This document shows, one piece after another, positions 54,218 through 62,626 of a stretch of 64,000 nt of DNA. Below the pieces are notes generated by a model. The model ran no database searches. It saw only the letters and a list, made by a program, of their open reading frames with translations, and had not been told where the DNA came from. The translations under genes were made by a program, and so were the position numbers. Origin of the DNA: CBDCIS01 sp965217565. Its GTDB lineage: Bacteria; Chloroflexota; Dehalococcoidia; Lucifugimonadales; CATOSD01. The DNA lies in assembly GCA_965217565.1 (NCBI GenBank), contig CBDCIS010000003.1:124001-188000 (forward strand). The letters are read 5' to 3'. The stretch's first letter is position 1; each line of letters begins with the position of its first letter.

Positions 54218-55143
54218 GAGCCTATCCGATAACCTTAATTGTCCTTGCTGGATATCAGAGACTTTGGATAAACTTTCTCCATTCTACTTGAGTGGAGGAA
54301 AGACATGTCGAAGATCGATCATGGAGGCGTAGGCGCTGATTGGCGGATTCCCGATGCTCTGTGGGAGAGGATTGAGCCGTTGCTGCCTGCAGAGGAGACG
54401 AGTCCGAAGGGCGGGAGGCCATGGAAACCTGCTCGAGAGTGTATGGATGGAATCTTCTACGTGCTGCGGACCGGCTGCCAGTGGAAAGCGTTGCCTCGCA
54501 CGTTCGGTGCTCCGAGCACTGTGCATGACAGGTTCCAGCGTTGGCGAGCCGCCGGAGTCTTCGAGGAGCTATGGAAGCAGGGGTTGTCTGAATACGACCA
54601 ACTGCATGGAATAGATTGGCAGTGGCAGGCAATGGATGGAGCCATGACAAAGGCTCCGCTCGGGGGGTGAGGGCACTGGGCCAAACCCTACAGACCGGGG
54701 CAAGAAGGGGACCAAACGCAGTCTGTTGACAGAGGGGAACGGTATTCCCATAGGGGTGTGTGTGGATGGAGCCAACCGCCACGACATGAAGATGGTTGAG
54801 CCGACATTCGAATCTATGGTGGCGGAACGTCCGGTTCCCCGACCCGGACAACCTCAGCATCTGTGTCTGGACAAGGGCTATGACTTTGCTGAGGTTGAGC
54901 AGCTGGCGGCACGGTACGGATACACAGCCCACATCCGCAGCCGAGGCCAAGAGCGGGAGGAACAACAGACCCTCCCCGGTTACCGCGCCCGCCGTTGGGT
55001 GGTCGAGCGCAGCCATAGCTGGCTGAATCGGTTCAGACGCCTGCTCATCCGTTGGGAGAAGCGTTTGGACAACTATCTTGCTATGCTCCACTTTGCCTGT
55101 GCCTGGATAACATATCGCGCTGCCGGAGTTGTCGGATAGGCTC
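54218..55143 (+). mobile_element. IS5-family insertion sequence (926 bp)
   Basis: Terminal inverted repeats are GAGCCTATCCGATAAC on the left and GTTGTCGGATAGGCTC on the right. A 3-bp target duplication TTA flanks it (54215-54217 and 55144-55146), typical of the TNA targets of the IS1031 subgroup. It carries one transposase gene in two frames. It lies 43 bases after the RT stop and before the DUF6978-like gene, so it may have separated genes that once adjoined. Confidence 0.92.
54305..55139 (+). CDS. IS5-family transposase, frameshifted (orfA 54305-54670, orfB to 55139)
   Basis: OrfA (WRIPDALWERIEPLLP ... FYVLRTGCQWKALPRTFG) holds the N-terminal domain and first catalytic Asp (WQAMDGAMTKAP). 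OrfB holds the second Asp (CVDGANRHDMKM) and the Glu (VVERSHSWLNRFRRL). The two join in a run of six Gs at 54662-54667: with five Gs the frame would read KAPLGGEGTGPNPTDRGKKG without a stop. This is either a one-base insertion that inactivated the gene or a frameshift site. All three DDE residues are present. Confidence 0.85.
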
Positions 55144-55240
55144 TTAGCTTCCTCGATACCAGGAAGGCTGCCAGCGGGTTTATGCGGGAAGGTCGTGCCC
55201 CCATCAAAACGCGGCGCATGGGGAAAGATTATCAAGGGTA

Positions 55241-55696
55241 ATGAGCATTAGCCAGCAGGAATTCGAAGCCATCCTTGCCGACGATACCAAGCAGGTGTTT
55301 GGAAACATTGTCTGGGATAACGACGTGGACAACTCACCTGCGAAAGAGTTCAGGATCGAGGTACACTACGTTCAAAACTACTCTTTGTTCATCGCCGGTA
55401 GGTGGAATCCCCTCAGTGGTAAGCTGTCATACAGCTTCATATTGCGAGGAACGGGCCGTATCTACGGACTGGACCTGGGTGTGGGCCATCGGAACCCGGA
55501 CGGTGAAGTCCTCGAAGACAGGCACAAGAACAGCTGGTGGCAGGGATCAGGCACCAAGTGGGCTTATGTCCCCAAAGACATTACCGCAACCTGGGACCGT
55601 CCGTTGGAAGTGTGGGAACAGTTTTGTGCCGAGGCGAGCCTGCGCCATCACGGTATAATGTTCCCACCAGTTGTGCAGGAGGAGCTTGCGCCATGA
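55241..55696 (+). CDS. DUF6978-like small protein
   Basis: A 151-aa soluble protein. The region IYGLDLGVGHRNPDGEVLED followed by GTKWAYVPKDI resembles the LDL-G-HxNPDG and GxKWA pattern of the DUF6978 family, as I recall it; the assignment is tentative. No catalytic motif is known. Its stop overlaps the next gene's start (ATGA at 55693), so the two are translationally coupled. Such pairs are common in defence or mobile regions, and toxin-antitoxin-like behaviour is a guess. Confidence 0.6.
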   Translation: MSISQQEFEAILADDTKQVFGNIVWDNDVDNSPAKEFRIEVHYVQNYSLFIAGRWNPLSGKLSYSFILRGTGRIYGLDLGVGHRNPDGEVLEDRHKNSWWQGSGTKWAYVPKDITATWDRPLEVWEQFCAEASLRHHGIMFPPVVQEELAP

Positions 55697-56472
55697 ACGC
55701 AGCCGAACTGTGCGCTGCTCTCAGACAGGGGTTGCCCGCGCTCTTCGAGTGCGCGCCCGCCCCACGAGACGCCGTGCGTGTGCGTACGCCCATGATGTAT
55801 CCGGATGGTGGCATCGTGGATGTTTTCGTCCTGGGTCGGGGTGATTCCTTTACTCTAACGGACTTTGGCGAGACACTTGGCTGGCTGCGAATGCAGACGG
55901 TCAGCCCTAAGAGAACGCCAAACCAGCGCCGGCTTATCGAAGATGTGTGCGATACCCTGGGACTGGAACTCCATCGGGGCCAACTCGTGCTACGCGGCGT
56001 TGCGGTCAGCGAACTGTGCGAGACAGTCACCCGTTTGGCGCAAGGCGCAGTTCGAGTATCGGACATCTGGTTCACCATGCGTTCACGCTCATTCGTGTCG
56101 GCAGTGGAAGAGGTGGGCGAGTGGCTCACCGAGAGGGATATCGCCTTCGAGCAGAGCGTACAGCAGGAGGGTAGATCGGGAAACACGTGGACTGTAGATT
56201 ACCGTACCTATACTGATGCCAGGACTTCGCTCATCTTCTTGTTGAGCACGGCTTCTCGTTCAGTGGCGCGGCGAGTCTCAGAGCACGTGGTGTCAGGCTG
56301 GGTGGACCTCAGCCACCTGAAGAATGTCGAACCCAAGACAGCCTTCGTATCCTTATTCGACGACACTTCGGATGTATGGCGGGAGGAAGACTTCCGCATG
56401 GTGGAGGACCTCTCAGAGGTTGCTCGCTGGTCTCACCCCGAGGAACTTGAAGAGATACTGAGGGCGGCATGA
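55693..56472 (+). CDS. DUF1828-like domain protein
   Basis: A 259-aa protein. The N-terminal ~90 residues (VRVRTPMMYPDGGIVDVFVLGRGDSFTLTDFGETLGWL, then KRTPNQRRLIEDVCDTLGLEL) match the DUF1828 pattern. The C-terminal half (LIFLLSTASRSVARRVSEHVVSGWVDLSH) has no family I can name. The ATG at 55693 overlaps the upstream stop and has AGGAGGAG nearby. It is probably the partner of the DUF6978-like protein. The function is unknown. Confidence 0.65.
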   Translation: MNAAELCAALRQGLPALFECAPAPRDAVRVRTPMMYPDGGIVDVFVLGRGDSFTLTDFGETLGWLRMQTVSPKRTPNQRRLIEDVCDTLGLELHRGQLVLRGVAVSELCETVTRLAQGAVRVSDIWFTMRSRSFVSAVEEVGEWLTERDIAFEQSVQQEGRSGNTWTVDYRTYTDARTSLIFLLSTASRSVARRVSEHVVSGWVDLSHLKNVEPKTAFVSLFDDTSDVWREEDFRMVEDLSEVARWSHPEELEEILRAA

Positions 56473-56699
56473 GCCTGATCAACTTCTCCGGTGCAGGCAT
56501 CGAGCGGGCCGTCGCCTCTGGCATAACGTATTGTAGTATCTACAGTGCCTTACGTAGCCATATCCGGCGGTTCTTTGGATTGCCACCCGCCGCAACCGCC
56601 TAAAGTGTGACTGGGAACGCGAGCAGGGCCTTTCGATTATTGCAATCGGGGCAAGCCCGCTCAACCTCAGGTATTCTCTACAGGCGCAGGCCATCAACA

Positions 56700-56795
56700 C
56701 CCTCATTCCCGCGCAGGGCCTGCCCCGTACTCTGATATGGGGCGGGAATCCACACCTCAGCTACTGGACTCCCGCTTTCACGGGAGAGACGGAGT
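56700..56795. repeat. Double REP-like hairpin region
   Basis: Two adjacent REP-like units: CATTCCCGCGCAGGGCCTGC ... GGGGCGGGAATCCACACCTC, then GGACTCCCGCTTTCACGGGAGAGACGG. The second is nearly the same as 14207-14256. The 893-base gap 56473-57365 also holds the LexA-like cassette and the ~300-bp repeat listed separately, and no gene. Confidence 0.6.
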
Positions 56796-56835
56796 TGGGC
56801 AGACTGAGTTTTGCGCTTGCCTCTGCTGACAACAT

Positions 56836-57140
56836 CCCCTTGACACACACGAACACTCGTGCTACCATGCTCTCATTACACACAACCGCCATCGCTCCCG
56901 CTCGCCAGACCGCGACACCGATTGCGCGACTGATGCGCGAAACCCACAGAAAGCAGTGTCTCATTTCCTATACTAACAACCGCAACCCTACTACATTCCA
57001 ACTCAGAAACATCCCCTAAATCCTCTCACAGCGTCACAGACCCCTAGTAGGAATGTTACAAAATGAAACGAACTGAGACACCCAGGGGCGTTTTTCCGCC
57101 AGCAGAAACATTCAACTCTTCAGATGCGAACCAATCCCAC
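56836..57140 (+). repeat. ~300-bp dispersed repeat following a LexA-like promoter, copy 2
   Basis: Matches 24481-24790 throughout. A frame from ATG 56867 (overlapping the -10 box) to TAA 57019 encodes 50 residues with TTAIAPARQTATPIARLM and ending TTFQLRNIP; the other copy keeps the frame but not the ATG. The inverted pair GTGTCTCA/TGAGACAC is kept even though the bases around it differ, which favours a structured RNA or element end. It lies about 225 bases upstream of the IscA-like gene. Confidence 0.6.
56840..56868 (+). promoter_or_regulatory. LexA-box-like promoter cassette, copy 4
   Basis: TTGACA (56840-56845), a 17-base spacer and TACCAT (56863-56868), with CGAACACTCGTGC in the spacer. 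It precedes the second copy of the ~300-bp repeat in the same relative position as copy 2. Confidence 0.6.
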
Positions 57141-57365
57141 ACCTGGGCTGACCGGCATGAGCGGCCTGTCTGCATCCTCGATAGCCACCAAAGTCCCCTG
57201 ACCCTGAAATCCTGAATCTGACAACGCCTGCACGCGAACAATCGAAAGGCCCTGGGAACGCGAGCGCATGTCTTGCCAATACTGTATAATGTTTGCAGGC
57301 GCAGCGGCGCGATGGCGGCTCGCCGGAATAGCGGCACACCTTTCGTAGCAGTTGGGAGAATCACG

Positions 57366-57725
57366 ATGCAGATGCAGCAGAGAACACCGCCACAGCCACT
57401 TACGATCAACATCAGCGAGGAAGCAGCCAAGCACGTGCGCGATTTCGCGGCGCAGGCAGGGAAGCCCGACGGGAACCTGCGCGTGGGCGTCAAGGGCGGC
57501 GGCTGCTCCGGCCTCACTTACATCCTCGACCTGGTCGAGGAGCCAGGCGAGAACGACAAGACTGTCGAGGAGCACGGGCTGAAGCTGTTCGTTGACAAGA
57601 AGTCGTATGTCTTCCTGGCGGGGACGATCCTCGAATACTCCGGCGGGCTCAACGGCAAGGGCTTCGTCTTCAACAACCCCAACGCCAAGACGACCTGCGG
57701 CTGCGGAACGTCTTTCAGCGTTTAG
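57366..57725 (+). CDS. Iron-sulfur cluster assembly accessory protein (IscA/ErpA/HesB)
   Basis: A 119-aa A-type carrier protein. It has the three conserved cysteines: Cys47 in GVKGGGCSGLTY, and Cys111 and Cys113 in the C-terminal CGCG. It binds and passes Fe-S clusters to apo-enzymes in the cytoplasm. The start at 57366 has GGGAGA upstream; the frame is open earlier but lacks similarity. The YgfZ-like gene follows on the same strand, a sensible pairing since both serve [4Fe-4S] enzymes. Confidence 0.94.
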   Translation: MQMQQRTPPQPLTINISEEAAKHVRDFAAQAGKPDGNLRVGVKGGGCSGLTYILDLVEEPGENDKTVEEHGLKLFVDKKSYVFLAGTILEYSGGLNGKGFVFNNPNAKTTCGCGTSFSV

Positions 57726-57847
57726 GCTCTTCTCGAAGATACATCGACTATCGCCAAGCGCGCCGCCTTGCTGGAACGTCGCGGCTGGGTTTGCAACCCG
57801 CCCGCTGCGAGATACGCGCCGCTTTGAAAGAAAGGGATGACCCTGTG

Positions 57848-58918
57848 ATGGCTACGAGCCCTGAAATTGAGTTGCGGAGTCCGGTTTCGGCGCAAGCCGA
57901 CAGACTTGGCGCGCCAGGCATATACTCCTCGCCGGATGAGGAGTACGACGCCCTCACCGGGGCCGTCGGCCTTGTGGACCGCTCATACGTGGGCCGCCTG
58001 GAACTGGCCGGAGACGATGCGCTCGACCTTCTCAACCGCCTGTCAACGAACAAGCTCGAGGAGCTGACCGCCGGACGGGGAATGGGAACCGTCCTGACCT
58101 CCGGCAAGGGCCGTATCGTGGACCTGCTCCTCGTCCTCATGCGGGACAGCCATCTGCTGGTGATTACGGGCCCTGAGAATCGCCAGAAGGTTGCCGAGTG
58201 GATAGATTTCTACACCTTCACTGAGGACGTGACGGTACGGGACGTGACCCCGGATACGTCCATGTTCTCGATGATCGGCCCCAAGACGGCAACGCTCATG
58301 GACGAAATCGCGGGCGATGGCGTGTCGTCGATGGCGCGGCATGACGTGGCGGCGGCGAGCGTCGGGGGCGTGGACGCGACCGTCGTCCGCAACGACCTCG
58401 GCGCGCTCACCGGGTTCGACCTGATAGTGCCGTCTGACCAGGGGGAACGCCTGTGGGACTATCTGCTGGCAAGAGGCGCGGTGTCGGGCATTAAGCCGGT
58501 GGGCGCGGACGCGCTGGAAGTCGTCCGCGTAGAGCAGGGCGTCCCAGCGCAGGGCAGCGAACTCAGCGAGGACTACAATCCCCTGGAAGCCGGTCTGCTG
58601 GAGCACATCAGCTTCGACAAGGGCTGCTACGTTGGGCAGGAGGTCATCGCCCGTCTCGACACCTACAAGAAGGTGTCCAAGCATCTCGTGGGGCTGTCGT
58701 GGGACTCTCCGACAACTCCCGCGCCCAACGCAAGCCTGCTGAGAGACGGCAAGCGGTCGGGTGTAATCACGTCGGCGGCGCGGTCGCCGCGGCTGAGCGG
58801 CGGCATCGGACTCGGATACGTGCGAAAGGCCGCGGCCGAGCCCGGTTCGACGCTGACGCTGGACTCGGACGACGGCGACATCGAGGTGCGCGTGGAGACG
58901 CTGTCGTTCAGACAGTGA
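57848..58918 (+). CDS. YgfZ/GcvT-family folate-binding protein
   Basis: A 356-aa protein with the aminomethyltransferase fold. The YgfZ signature is FDKGCYVGQEVIARLDTYKKV, and the N-terminal half has LDLLNRLSTNKLEELTAGRGMGTVLTSGKGRIVD. YgfZ proteins use folate to maintain or repair Fe-S enzymes, unlike true GcvT. The start MATSPE at 57848 was chosen over upstream in-frame codons by the family length. It is convergent with the fabL-like gene, overlapping by 11 bases. Confidence 0.88.
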   Translation: MATSPEIELRSPVSAQADRLGAPGIYSSPDEEYDALTGAVGLVDRSYVGRLELAGDDALDLLNRLSTNKLEELTAGRGMGTVLTSGKGRIVDLLLVLMRDSHLLVITGPENRQKVAEWIDFYTFTEDVTVRDVTPDTSMFSMIGPKTATLMDEIAGDGVSSMARHDVAAASVGGVDATVVRNDLGALTGFDLIVPSDQGERLWDYLLARGAVSGIKPVGADALEVVRVEQGVPAQGSELSEDYNPLEAGLLEHISFDKGCYVGQEVIARLDTYKKVSKHLVGLSWDSPTTPAPNASLLRDGKRSGVITSAARSPRLSGGIGLGYVRKAAAEPGSTLTLDSDDGDIEVRVETLSFRQ

Positions 58919-59657
58919 GGGACACGCCGCCATCCACTATCAACACCTGTCCCCGAATCATCTCCGCCGCGTCCGTGCACAGGAACGCGACGACCCGGGC
59001 GATGTCCTCAGCCGTTACGAGTCGATTCACGAGCGTCCGCTTTCCGGTCTGAAGCATCTCTTGACGGTTGGGGAACGAGTCCAGCGCGCCCGTATCGACG
59101 TAGCCGCCTGATACCGCGTTCACCGAGATGCCCTTGGGAGCGAGTTCGACCGCGAGGTAGCGGGTCATCGACTCCAGGGCGGCCTTCGACACGCCCACCG
59201 AGAAGTAGTACGGCAGCACCTTCTGCGAGCCCTGGCTGGTGATGTTGACCACACTGCCGCCGGCAGTCATCAACCTGGACGCCTCGATAGCGCACACCCA
59301 GGGCGCCTTTGCGTTGATGTTCATCGTCCAGTTCCAGTGCTTTTCCTGGAGCTCGCCCGCCGTGCGCTGAACCCCGGAGGCGGCGTTGTTCACGAGGACG
59401 TCCAGCCTGCCGAACTCCCCCTCGATTCGAGAGAACACCTCTCTGATCTTGCCGGTGTCTCCAAGGTGCGCGCGGATGCGAAGGCAGCGCGCGCCCATGC
59501 GCTCGATGTCGCGCTGGGTCTGCTCGGCGGCCTTGTCGTTCCAGCGATAGTTGAAGGCGACGTCCGCGCCGCGCGTGGCGAACTCCAGCGCAATGGCTCT
59601 TCCGATGCCCCTAGAGCCGCCCGTAACGAGCGCGAATTTGCCTTTGAAGTCCTTCAT
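58908..59657 (-). CDS. SDR, FabL-like enoyl-ACP reductase
   Basis: A 249-aa short-chain dehydrogenase. Beyond the cofactor motif VTGGSRGIGRAIALEFA, the segments VNNAASGVQRTAGELQEKHWNWTMNINAKA, VGVSKAALESMTRYLAVEL and NAVSGGYVDTGALDSFPNR closely follow Bacillus FabL, an NADPH enoyl-ACP reductase. The active-site Tyr-x6-Lys of FabL appears as YYFSVGVSKA, matching FabL rather than FabG spacing. It closes the fatty-acid block downstream of fabG (34-base gap). This would supply the final reduction step of elongation. Confidence 0.85.
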   Translation of the reverse strand: MKDFKGKFALVTGGSRGIGRAIALEFATRGADVAFNYRWNDKAAEQTQRDIERMGARCLRIRAHLGDTGKIREVFSRIEGEFGRLDVLVNNAASGVQRTAGELQEKHWNWTMNINAKAPWVCAIEASRLMTAGGSVVNITSQGSQKVLPYYFSVGVSKAALESMTRYLAVELAPKGISVNAVSGGYVDTGALDSFPNRQEMLQTGKRTLVNRLVTAEDIARVVAFLCTDAAEMIRGQVLIVDGGVSLTV

Positions 59658-59691
59658 AAAATTGGCAAAAGACTGGCGTTACGCCGGCGCG

Positions 59692-60444
59692 CTATATCGC
59701 CATGCCGCCATCTATGCTGATGACCTGCCCTGTCATGTACTTGGCCTTTTCGCTGGATACGAACGCCACGAGGTGCGCCACGTCATCGACCTCCCCAAAG
59801 TGGCCCTGGGGAATCCACGTCATGATGCGGTCCTTCTGCTCCTGCGTGAGACCGGCGACCGTGTCGGTGCTGATGTAGCCGGGGGTAACGGTGTTGACGG
59901 TGATATTTCGTGTGGCAATCTCCTTGGCAAGCGCCTTGGTGAAGCCAATCAACCCGGCCTTGGACGCGGAGTAGTTGGCCTGCCCCACGTTGCCGCGAAT
60001 GCCGACGACCGAGCCGATATTGATTATCCGGCCCCATCTCCCGCGCATCATGCCGCGAAGGGCTGCCCGCGTACAGTAGAACGTGCCCGTCAGGTTCGTG
60101 GCGACGACTCTATCCCAAGCGTCGTCGGTCATCCTCACCAGGAGGCCGTCGTCTATTATTCCAGCGTTGTTCACCAGGATGTCAACGTGGCCCCACGCCT
60201 CGTTGACCTTGTCCACCATGGCCGTAACCTGGTCGATCTTGCTGACGTCGGCCTGTATCGAGAACGCCTCTACGCCCTTCCCCTGAATGGCTTTGACCAC
60301 CTCATCGGCGGCGTCCGAAGAGGTGTTGTAGTTTACGGCTACCTTCACGCCCTGTTCGGCAAGCCTGAGCGCGATTGCCCTACCGATGCCCTTGGAGGCG
60401 CCGGTTACCAGGGCGCCTCTCCCCTCTATGTCGGATTTACTCAA
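59692..60444 (-). CDS. fabG: 3-oxoacyl-ACP reductase FabG
   Basis: A 250-aa SDR. The cofactor motif is VTGASKGIGRAIALRLAEQG, followed by NNAGIIDDGLLVRMTDDAWDRVV, catalytic Ser in IINIGSVVG, and Tyr-x3-Lys in NYSASKAGLIGFTKALAKEI. The C-terminus KYMTGQVISIDGGMAI is typical. It reduces 3-oxoacyl-ACP with NADPH. It sits 57 bases downstream of plsX on the same strand, a common arrangement. Confidence 0.93.
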   Translation of the reverse strand: MSKSDIEGRGALVTGASKGIGRAIALRLAEQGVKVAVNYNTSSDAADEVVKAIQGKGVEAFSIQADVSKIDQVTAMVDKVNEAWGHVDILVNNAGIIDDGLLVRMTDDAWDRVVATNLTGTFYCTRAALRGMMRGRWGRIINIGSVVGIRGNVGQANYSASKAGLIGFTKALAKEIATRNITVNTVTPGYISTDTVAGLTQEQKDRIMTWIPQGHFGEVDDVAHLVAFVSSEKAKYMTGQVISIDGGMAI

Positions 60445-60501
60445 CTTGCCTCCTGACTCGATAGTGTTACAACCGGCAGAGGGTTGCGCAGTGCGATCGA
60501 C

Positions 60502-61524
60502 CTACTGCCCGACCTTGAGGCGCACCCTGGTCAGCTCCTCGTTGAGGCCGGTGACGAAGCCGCTCTCCACTGCCCTCTTTGCCGTGGCGATGGCGCGCTG
60601 CACAGCGGGGGCCTTCGCGCGACCGTGGCCAACAATGCTGACGCCATTCACGCCAAACAGGGGGCCGCCGCCCCAGGTCTCCACCACGTTGTTCAGTTCA
60701 TAGACCTCTTTTACCACGCGCTCCAACTCCGAGGAGGGCAGCGAGTTACGCAGACTCTCCCGCAGGCGTTCGGCCATCGCCTGGCCGAGGCCCTCCGTGA
60801 GCTTCATGACTATGTTGCCCACGAAACCGTCGCACACGACCACCTCGGCCCTGTTTGTCGGCAACTCGTTGGCCTCCACGTTGCCTATGAAGTTCAGGCC
60901 GCTCTTCTCGAATAGCTCCGTGGCCTCCTTGACCTGGCTGTTGCCCTTGCCCGCCTCGCTGCCGACGCTGAGCATAGCCACGCGAGGCCGCTCTATGCCC
61001 CAGAACTTGCGAGCGAAGACATCGCCGATGACCCCAAAGCTCAGCATCTGGGCCGGACGGCAATCGACGTTGGCCCCAACGTCTATCACGGCGGTCTGCG
61101 GAGCCAGGCCCACTATCGGGCCGCCAATCGCGGGGCGTTCGACCCCCTCGGACATACCCAGCCCGATAGCGGCTGCCGCCATCGTCGCGCCCGTCGAACC
61201 CATCGACACGCAGGCGTCCGCAAAGCCGTACTTGACCAGGCCGGTGGCGATGATGATGGAGGCGCGGGGCCGCTGGCGCAGCGCGAGCACGGGCTGCTCG
61301 CCTTCCTTGACGTAACCCTCCGATGGAACGACTCTTATGCGCAGCCCCTCTATATCGTGCTTTGCCAACTCCGCTTCAACCACATCCTCGTCGCCCACCA
61401 TACGGACATCGACGTCGTTCTCCCTGACGGCGTTGATCGCGCCGGCCACGAGCTCCGCGGGGGCGTGGTCGCCCCCCATCGCGTCCAACGCTATCTTGAC
61501 GCGCCTTCGCTTACGTGCTGTCAA
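60502..61524 (-). CDS. plsX: Phosphate acyltransferase PlsX
   Basis: A 340-aa peripheral membrane enzyme making acyl-phosphate from acyl-ACP for phospholipid synthesis. It begins near VKIALDAMGGDHAPAELVAGA, and has STGATMAAAAIGLGM, VIDVGANVDCRPAQMLSFG, GNVEANELPTNRAEVVVCDGFVGNI and a final GVNGVSIVGHGRA. The start is a TTG at 61524 with GGAGG seven bases upstream. It lies between hadB and fabG on the minus strand, so the block couples fatty-acid and lipid synthesis. Confidence 0.95.
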   Translation of the reverse strand: MTARKRRRVKIALDAMGGDHAPAELVAGAINAVRENDVDVRMVGDEDVVEAELAKHDIEGLRIRVVPSEGYVKEGEQPVLALRQRPRASIIIATGLVKYGFADACVSMGSTGATMAAAAIGLGMSEGVERPAIGGPIVGLAPQTAVIDVGANVDCRPAQMLSFGVIGDVFARKFWGIERPRVAMLSVGSEAGKGNSQVKEATELFEKSGLNFIGNVEANELPTNRAEVVVCDGFVGNIVMKLTEGLGQAMAERLRESLRNSLPSSELERVVKEVYELNNVVETWGGGPLFGVNGVSIVGHGRAKAPAVQRAIATAKRAVESGFVTGLNEELTRVRLKVGQ

Positions 61525-61553
61525 ATCCAATCCTCCCCGTGTCACTCGCACGG

Positions 61554-61949
61554 CTAGACGACCACGCTGGCGTCTCCGTTTATGACCTCTACCCCGTTCT
61601 GCCTTTTGACGCCAACCTCGCAGTTGACCAGCGTGTTCTCGTCCCGCTCTTGAACGCTCTTCACGCGGCCATAGGTCGTCAGGGTGTCGCCAGGGTACGC
61701 AGGCGCTCTAAGCCGCAGTTTCAACCGGCCCGTCGCCATCCAGCGCTCATTGAATGCCTGGGTCATCATCTCGGAGATGAAGGCAATCACCATCATGCCG
61801 TGGGCGATGGTTCCGCCAAAGTCCGTGCTTGCGGCGAAATCGTGGTCGAGGTGAATCGGGTTGAAGTCGCCCGCCGCTTCCGCGTATTTCTCGATCCGCT
61901 CCTGGCTTACGGTCCTCTCGACTGTTGGTAGGCTATCGCCTTCTCTCAT
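61554..61949 (-). CDS. MaoC-like dehydratase subunit (HadB-like)
   Basis: A 131-aa single hot-dog domain. The catalytic (R)-hydratase motif is DFNPIHLDHDFAASTDFGGTIAHGMM (Asp and His), followed by RLKLRAPAYPGDTLTTYGRV. Together with the upstream hot-dog protein it probably forms a HadAB-type (3R)-hydroxyacyl-ACP dehydratase, as in mycobacterial FAS II. The gap to hadA-like is 45 bases. Confidence 0.88.
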   Translation of the reverse strand: MREGDSLPTVERTVSQERIEKYAEAAGDFNPIHLDHDFAASTDFGGTIAHGMMVIAFISEMMTQAFNERWMATGRLKLRLRAPAYPGDTLTTYGRVKSVQERDENTLVNCEVGVKRQNGVEVINGDASVVV

Positions 61950-61994
61950 TTCGTCCGATTCGCCCGTCGCGTGTTATACATTTCGTCTGAGAAT

Positions 61995-62414
61995 CTATGA
62001 ATTCGAGGGGAGCTGCGCCGGAACCATTACAGTGCTCTTGCCTTCCAGCGCCCGGTCGCCCGCGCCGTCGCTCACCTCCAGGAGTACCACCATGACCCGC
62101 GTTCCTCTGCGAACCGAGTTTTGCAGCAGTTTCGCGCTGCATCGCACGGTCTCGCCTACGGCCACGGCTTTGCTGAACTCGAGCTCCTGTCCAACGTGAA
62201 CCGTGCCGCCCGGCAACTGCAAGCCGTCCAGCACGCCGCGAAAGCTGAGCGCGGCTACCGCCATCGCCGGGACCAGTTCCCGGCCGTCTCTCGACTTCAC
62301 CCGCGTCTGGTCGCCAACCGCATCAACGTACTTCGAGACCGTGCCGGGGTCCAGCACGTAAGACTCGTTGGAGATTTCCTGCCCCTGCGTTAGCTCACCA
62401 TAATCTATCGGCAA
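61995..62414 (-). CDS. MaoC-like dehydratase partner subunit (HadA-like)
   Basis: A 139-aa hot-dog protein: ISNESYVLDPGTVSKYVDAVGDQT then VHVGQELEFSKAVAVGETVRCSAKLLQN. It lacks the D-x4-H hydratase motif, as expected for the substrate-binding partner of a two-subunit dehydratase. It is the first gene of the fatty-acid block (hadA-hadB-plsX-fabG-fabL-like) on the minus strand. Promoter elements upstream of 62414 are not evident to me. Confidence 0.8.
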   Translation of the reverse strand: MPIDYGELTQGQEISNESYVLDPGTVSKYVDAVGDQTRVKSRDGRELVPAMAVAALSFRGVLDGLQLPGGTVHVGQELEFSKAVAVGETVRCSAKLLQNSVRRGTRVMVVLLEVSDGAGDRALEGKSTVMVPAQLPSNS

Positions 62415-62626
62415 ATGGCCCCTCTCGAAGACGACTTACGGGATTACAGAAGGATTATAGAAGGAAGCGCACGCCAAAATCAACGCAAAGAGGCGGCGCC
62501 GAGTTCGGCAATTCCCTGAATTGCGGCCAAAATGGCGTCAGCGGCTTGCTGTGACTTGCGCCCTGAATACATACGTCATAAAATGCCAAAGTTGGTTCTA
62601 ATGGACAAAAGAGGAGGAAATCGCAA

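Noticed and set aside
54255..55235. Long minus-strand open frame across the IS
   Set aside because: It spans both IS ends and is opposite to a clear DDE transposase, so it is a shadow frame.
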